Assembly: GCF_905171765.1 (NCBI RefSeq)
Contig: NC_053393.1
Coordinates: 186,957,921 to 187,021,920 of the forward strand
DNA from: Bufo bufo
Lineage: Eukaryota; Chordata; Amphibia; Anura; Bufonidae
Length of the DNA stretch: 64,000 nt
Direction: 5' to 3'
In this document: in pieces, positions 58,423 through 64,000 of the stretch
Numbering within the stretch: the first letter of the stretch is position 1
Layout of the letters: every line of letters begins with the position of its first letter
Position numbers and translations under genes: made by a program
The notes under the pieces: generated by a model
The model's input: the letters and a program-made list of their open reading frames with translations, nothing else
What the model was told of the DNA's origin: nothing
Database searches by the model: none

Positions 58423-58682
58423 TGGCTCAGAGGCGGTACAGTGGATCAGTAGTTAGCACTGGTGCTTTGTAGCTCTGGGGTCCTAGGTCAAATCTGACCA
58501 AGAACAACATCTGCATGCAGTTAGTATGTTCTCTCTGTGTTCGCGTGGGTTTCTGCAGATTTCCACCCACACTTCAAAGACATACTGATAAGAAACTTAG
58601 ATTGTGAGCTCCATTGGGGAACGCAAGTTATGATAATGTCTGTAAAATGATGTGGAACATGTTAGTGCTATATAAATAACAA
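58423..58682 (+). mobile_element. tRNA-derived SINE with V-SINE-like central domain
   Basis: The head carries A-box-like gtggatcagtagttagcac and B-box-like ggtcctaggtcaaatct. The centre gtatgttctctctgtgttc plus gcgtgggtttctgcag and ccacacttcaaagacatac is the domain of the V-SINE group, and the tail ends tagtgctatataaataac. The copy is moderately diverged. Confidence 0.85.
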
Positions 58683-58746
58683 CTCACTTTTTATAAACTA
58701 AAAAGCTTTGGAAAAAAGATTCAGACAAGAAGATACTGGGTTGAAT

Positions 58747-59128
58747 AAAGGGGTTATCTCATGGTTAATGTAAAAAATGAAAATCTGACATCATAAAGTA
58801 TATGATAAGCTCTTTCTAGCAAAGCTAGAACTAGGTCTGTATCTCACATCAGTCCAGAGATCTCCCAACCCATATATGGATTTATATCAAGCTGGCTGCT
58901 GAAGGGGAGTGTCTTTCTCAGGGCGCATGTCTTTCTTGTGTAGCTCTCTCTCTATCACAGCTCAGGAGGCAGTTGAAGGATGAAACTGAACATATGCGGC
59001 CAGCTCAGTGAGTCAAACTAAGAAATAATTAAAAAGCAAACAGCTAAATATTTTTTTTTTGTATCTGCAATTACGAAAGTATTCAAATCCAGGTGCTGTG
59101 GAATATTTTGCATGGGAAAACCCCTTCA
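58747..59128. mobile_element. Possible T2-type MITE, decayed
   Basis: The ends are aaaggggttatctcatgg and, inverted, aaggggttttcccatgc. TTAA is not intact on either side, so the call is weak. Confidence 0.4.
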
Positions 59129-59208
59129 AATAGTGCAGCATGTTACAGAGAAGGTGGAGCTAAGCAGATTGATATATAGTTGTATGGGAAAAGATTTAGT
59201 AAAATTTG

Positions 59209-60168
59209 GAGAGATGAGCAAAATTTCCAAAAATGTGGCAGCTTCACCGAAGTTCCACGAGAAATTTGATTAGTTACTAGCGTTGATCGAGCACCAAAGT
59301 GCTCGGGCCGAACACATCGGTATGCTCGTGTGTTCAACCGAGCACAATGGAAGTCAATGGGAGAACCCCAGGCATCCCCTGCTCGCAAGAGCAGAGGGTG
59401 TCTGGTTCACTAAAAAAGGTTAGAAATTGATGGAAACCCTGTCAAAACGGTTTGGAAACAGCAATAAGAGGATAGCTGGATGCGTCTTGGACTCCTATTA
59501 TCTATGATATACAATAAACAACCACACAAAGGCTATATGCCAAAAGCCAGGTATATGCAAGCCATCAATCTATCCATGAAACAGATGACAGGCTTAGTCA
59601 GCATAACTTACAATGACAGCCCTGTGCACTATGAAACACTCCAAACCAGCTCTCATCTGACTGAGAGCCAGTAAGCCTCAAAATTTCTTCAGATCTGTTG
59701 GATCTGGGTGGAATTACACACCTAGATCAATATCATTCAGGAGACCAAACGTTTTCTGATTGTCCTAACATAATATTCAATAACCTTTCTATATAGTTTT
59801 GTCATGTGAAAACTCATTTGCATAAACATGGGCATATGGGAAAGACATGCAAATGAGCAGAATCTGCCTTGTTTTTGAGCTGTCAATTTGTGATCTACAT
59901 TACTCATGAACAGCACCATCTGTTGGTTTCATAGTCTTGATAGTCATGACAAGAGTAATAGTATTGTCATAAGACTATGAAACCAATAGATGGCACTGTT
60001 CATGAGTCATGAACAGCGCCATCTATTGGCTTCACAGTCTTATGACAAGATAATTAGTGTAGCCTTTTGAATGGAAAATTTGCGATAAAAATTAGCGATT
60101 AGAATATTCACGATCTACAATACTCATGAACAGCAGCATCTATTGGATTCATAGTCTTGTCTTGGTAG
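59209..60168 (+). mobile_element. Hairpin-rich dispersed element, copy A, next to a hAT left end
   Basis: gagagatgagcaaaattt at 59209 is a hAT-like left end. Sequence from 59278 (tagcgttgatcgagcacc) is the family also found at 60660 and, inverted, at 47745-48600. It holds a stem of about 22 bp (ccaatagatggc.ctgttcatga and its partner) near 59985-60030 and paired cttgtcataagact motifs. Non-coding. Confidence 0.7.
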
Positions 60169-60394
60169 GGGCGGGCTTATTTTTACTTGAAGCAAGGAGG
60201 CCGTTGCCTCCTTGACTTCAAGCTGACTCTGAAGATAGCGAGAAGGGTGATTAAAACTGTGTATTTTTACAGTATGCAGCAATCAATGGAAGAATGAAAA
60301 ACATCATTGTGAACACATTGGAGGCTACTGTATGGTAATGATGTCGGTTTTATATGTGTTTTGGAGATGACAGGGTCCCTTTAACATAGCCAAG

Positions 60395-60650
60395 ATCGAT
60401 CCGTCATTAACTCCATTAAAATTCAATGGGGGACGGATCAGTTTTCTATTGTGTCAGATTGTGTCAGAGTTAAACGGATCTGTCCCCATTGATTTGCATT
60501 GTGGGTCATAATGGATCTCTCTTGCACCACATCCCATGAAGGAAAGAAAACTGCAGCTTTGCTCTCCGGTATGGGAACATGACCAAACGGAACGGAATGC
60601 TTTTTGGAGCATTCCATTCTCTTCAGTTACATTTTGTCCCCATTGACAAT
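60395..60650. repeat. Interspersed repeat, class unknown
   Basis: aattcaatgggggacggatc and aaacggatctgtccccattg are inverted partners. It lies between copies A and B of the dispersed element. Confidence 0.5.
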
Positions 60651-60659
60651 GAACTGCTG

Positions 60660-61498
60660 TTCGGCTCGAGCATCGCTATGCTCGGCCGAATACTGCCGGT
60701 CAATGGGAGACCCGGGCATCAAACCAGGCACCCCCTGCTCTGAAAAAGATAGGGTGTCTGGTTCACAAAAAAAAGCTAGAAATTGATGGAATCACCATCA
60801 AAATGGTTTAGAACAACATGAAGAGGATGGCTGGATGCATCTTAGATTCCTATTATCTATAACATACAATGGCTATATGCTAAAAGCCAGGTATATGCAA
60901 GCCATCAATCTATCAATGAGACAAATGACAGGCTTAATCAGCATAGTTTACAATGGTAGTCTTGTGCATGAGATATTCCAAACCATCTCTCATCTGATTG
61001 AGAACCAGTAAGCCTCAAAGTTCATTTAGATCTGTTGGATGGCTTGGGTGGACCTGAGCACCTAGATCAATATCATTAGGGAGATAAAACATTTTCTGAT
61101 TGTCCTAACATAATGTTCAATAACCTTTCAATACAGTTTTGTCATGTGAAAACTCATTTGCATAAACATGGGCATATGGGAAAGACATGCAAATAAGCAG
61201 AATCTGCCTTGTTTTTCAGCTGCCAATTTGTGATCTACACTACTCATGAACAGCGCCATCTATTTGTTTCATAGTCTTATGACAAGAGTAATAGTATTGT
61301 CATAAGACTATGAAACCAATAGATGGCACTGTTCATGAGTCATTAACAGCGCCATCTATTGGCTTCACAGTCTTATGACAAGATAATTAGTGTAGCCTTT
61401 TGCATGGAAAATTAGCGATAAAAATTTATTAGAATATTCACGATCTACAATACTCATGAACAGCAGCATCTATTGGATTCATAGTCTTGTCTTGGTAG
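60660..61498 (+). mobile_element. Hairpin-rich dispersed element, copy B
   Basis: Direct copy of 59278-60168. Both end cagcatctattggattcata then gtcttgtcttggtag before diverging. The stem at about 61315-61365 is preserved with compensated arms. Confidence 0.75.
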
Positions 61499-61508
61499 TA
61501 ATAATCTC

Positions 61509-61672
61509 TGTCCTTCATGTGTGCTAGGTGACGTAGCACTGGGAGAGTCACTTATAGAAAAGGATTTGGGTGTCCTTGTGGATGGTAGATTAAATTACAG
61601 CATACAATGTCAATCAGCTGCTTCTAAGGCCACCTGGATATTGTCATGCATTAAACGAGGCATTAAATACTG
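61509..61672 (+). pseudogene. CR1/L2-type LINE RT fragment, left part
   Basis: One frame reads KDLGVLVDGRLNYSIQC, SAASKATWILSCIKRGI, the block before the thumb of CR1/L2 reverse transcriptases. Coding continues at 62790 after the fold-back insertion. Confidence 0.85.
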
Positions 61673-61675
61673 CCA

Positions 61676-62697
61676 TAAAAGGAACCTGGGCACTCTCTAG
61701 ATATTTGGACCACAAGGATTTTATTACTATACACGTAAATTAAAACACAAGTAATGTCCCCTTCCCATACTGCAATATAACGTTCTAAAAATACTCCTAA
61801 AAGTCAGACAAATTACATATCATCGGAAAAATCATAAAAATATAATTAAAATGCAAGATGAATAAAAAGCAAGATAAATAGCCACATGCACTTAAATAAT
61901 ATTTGGCATAATAATGTCAATGAGGTAGATGGATTTCAATTGATAAATATCAGCCAAAAATCTTGGAAAAAATATTCCCGGTATATTCTCACAAATAATA
62001 TCCTGTATGTTAAATGGAAACAATGTGTGTACACACTCCGAGGTAGCGGCGTCCCGCTATGTAAAATCACCAGCGGCGTCCCACTGGGGAAAACTTCCTT
62101 GTGCTCCTTGTAACAGCCTGCCGAAGAATCAGAACGGTCTTACCGTGTAAACGAATGTCCCACAACTGCTCAGCTAGATGGTCCTATGGTTATCAGACCA
62201 GTGTTCACGAGCGTCTCTCGTCCCCCGTTCTCCCGCGCTGGTGGTTTGTTTGGCACGTGCAGCTAGACTCCGGCTTTTATGGTAAGTCTTGCGCTCGATA
62301 TTTCAACCTTCCATTCGCGCGGCAGAGAGTGTTTAGAATATGTTTAAAATATACGGCAGGCTAGTCACTTGCATCAGATGGCCATACACTTTGGGGTCCT
62401 GGTTTTTGGCTGATATTTATCAATTGAAATCCATCTACCTCATTGACATTATTATGCCAAATATTATTTAAGTGCATGTGGCTATTTTTCTTACTTTTTA
62501 TTCATCTTGCATTTTAATTATATTTTTAGGATTTTTCCGATGATATGTAATTTGTCTGACTTTTAGGAGTATTTTTAGAACGTTATATTGCAGTATGGGA
62601 AGGGGACATTACTTGAGTTTTTAATTTATGTGTATAATAATAAAATCCTTGTGTTCCAAATATCTAGAGAGTGTCCAGTTTCCTTTTATTGTTTACA
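61676..62697. mobile_element. Fold-back element, possible Penelope-type relative
   Basis: Left arm 61676-61960 pairs with right arm 62403-62697 (cactctctagatatttgg / ccaaatatctagagagtg; ttgataaatatcagccaaa / tttggctgatatttatcaa). A tail of about 90 bp follows the right arm, as in the Penelope-like insertion at 43159. The centre contains tagcggcgtcccgcta, the same hairpin as in that element's arms, followed 26 bp later by a second variant. No endonuclease, RT or hammerhead core was found. No target duplication could be fixed. Confidence 0.65.
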
Positions 62698-62786
62698 TAT
62701 CTGATTCCTAGAGGATAGGGTGAGTCCTCTTTCCTGAGTGCACCTCAGTTTTGGTCCTAGTGAGTACTGTGCGCCACATCCAGCAC

Positions 62787-63250
62787 TTCTTTGAGATGTA
62801 ATACTACCACTTTACAAAGCGCTGGTGCGACCTCATCTGGAATATGCAGTCCAGTTCTGGGCACCAGTCCATAGAAAGGATGCACTGCAGTTGGAAAAAG
62901 TACAGAGGAGAGCGACTAAAATGATAAGGGACATGGAGGGTCTTAGTTATGAAGAAAGAATAAAATAATTACATTTATTTAGTCTTGAGAAGAGACGTCT
63001 AAGGGAGGACATGATTAACCTATACAAGTATATAAATGGGCCATACAAAAAATACAGCGAAAAGCTGTTCCATGTAAAATGTGCTCAAAAGACAAGGGGG
63101 CACTGCCTCCGACTGAAGAAGAAAAAGTTCAGTCTCCAGAAGCGTCAAAGCTTCTTTACTGTGAGAACTGTGAATCTGTGGAATAGACTTCCTTAAGACG
63201 TGGTCACAGCAGGAACAGTGGACAGTTTCAAAAAAGGTTTATACAAATTC
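62787..63250 (+). pseudogene. CR1/L2-type LINE RT C-terminus, right part
   Basis: Continuation of the LINE at 61509: [68 protein letters not shown]-like KTRGHCLRLK and FFTVRTVNLWNRLP. Stops and a frameshift near 62960 break it. Its end overlaps the TTAA-bounded repeat that follows. Confidence 0.88.
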
Positions 63251-63270
63251 TTAAAAATAAAAAAAACATT

Positions 63271-64000
63271 AACCCCTTCAACCCCGGGCCTGTTTTCACC
63301 TCCCTGACCCGGCCATTTTTTTGCAAATCTGACATGTGTCACTTTTTTGTGGTAATAGCTTTGGAACACTTTTACTTATCCAAGCCATTCTGAGATTGTT
63401 TTCTCGTGACACTTTGTACTTCATGATAGTCATAAACTTGAGTCAATATATTTCACCTTTATATGTGAAAAAATCTCAAATTTACCAAAAAGTTAGAAAA
63501 ATTCCCAAATTTTCAAATTTCTATTTCTCTACTTTTATAATAGATAGTGATACTTCATATAATAGTTATTGCTTTACATTTCCCATATGTCTACTTCATG
63601 TTTGGATCATTTTGAAAATGATATTTTATTTTGGGGACTTTAGAAGGCTTAGAAGTTATAAGCGAATCTTGAAATTTTTCGGAAAATCTCCATTTTCTGA
63701 ACGCCCTATTTTTTTTTTTCTGCCGATCGTCTTGTGCAGGGGCTAGTTTTTTGCAGGAAGAGTTGACATTATTATTGGTACCATTTTTGGGTACATATGA
63801 TTTTTGATCATTCATTATTACACTTTATGGGGCAAGGTGAACATTGGTTGTTTTAGCAAAGTTTTTATTTATTTATTTTTACAGCGTTTACCTGAGGGAT
63901 TAGTTCATGTGACTTTTTTTTATAGAGCAGATCGTTATAGACGTGGAAATACCTAATATGTCTACTTTTTCTTTTTTATTTAAGTTTTACACAATAATAG
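63271..64000. repeat. TTAA-starting interspersed repeat, truncated by the window end
   Basis: Begins ttaaccccttcaacccc and runs past the window. Internal blocks match 34490-34780 in the same orientation. ctgacatgtgtcac and ttctcgtgacactttgtac are further recognisable parts. Probably piggyBac- or Kolobok-type, non-coding. Confidence 0.6.

Overview
This is vertebrate nuclear DNA, most likely from a frog or toad. Three things point there: one vertebrate protein-coding exon with clean splice signals, a very high transposon load, and element types typical of amphibian genomes (TTAA-flanked T2/Kolobok-type MITEs, many Tc1 lineages, Penelope-like elements, L1/Tx1-type and CR1/L2-type LINEs, tRNA-derived SINEs). 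The species assignment is inference. No bacterial genes, operons or CRISPR arrays are present.

The only confident host coding sequence is a 190-bp plus-strand exon at 33681-33870, matching the PTB-domain core of a DOK-family adaptor, closest to DOK6. The rest reads as intron filled with repeats. A second, unrecognised open frame with exon-like signals lies on the minus strand at 50699-50927.

Layout. 1-6242: nested tandem repeats. A 296-bp satellite is split by a 4.1-kb array of about 142-bp minisatellite units and by a 399-bp LINE 3' end, and is followed by a 69-bp array. 6243-13545: hAT-type ends, a broken L1/Tx1-like LINE, a 41-bp array, a Tc1-type MITE and a minus-strand LINE fragment. 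14913-22679: a complete 7.8-kb hAT element with an 8-bp target duplication, a decayed BED/hAT transposase, two internal minisatellites, and a nested Tc1-like element whose DD37E transposase frame is intact. 24129-33397: MITEs of hAT, T2/Kolobok and PIF/Harbinger type, several fully palindromic, plus a Tc1 element carrying a T2 MITE. 33681-33870: DOK6-like exon. 34420-42440: older repeats, two hAT elements with 8-bp duplications and Penelope scraps. 42478-47342: a DD36E Tc1 element carrying a 3.8-kb Penelope-like insertion. That insertion has 1.45-kb inverted arms, a GIY-YIG endonuclease remnant and two hammerhead-ribozyme-like motifs. 47395-61498: SINEs, Tc1 elements (one with an intact DD34E transposase) and a hairpin-rich dispersed repeat. 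61509-64000: a CR1/L2 LINE split by a fold-back element, then a TTAA-bounded repeat.

The DNA elements form nested stacks whose order of insertion can be read from target duplications. The Penelope-like unit with paired ribozyme-like motifs is the most interesting object. The two intact Tc1-like transposases are the only genes besides the DOK6-like exon that look able to make a full product.
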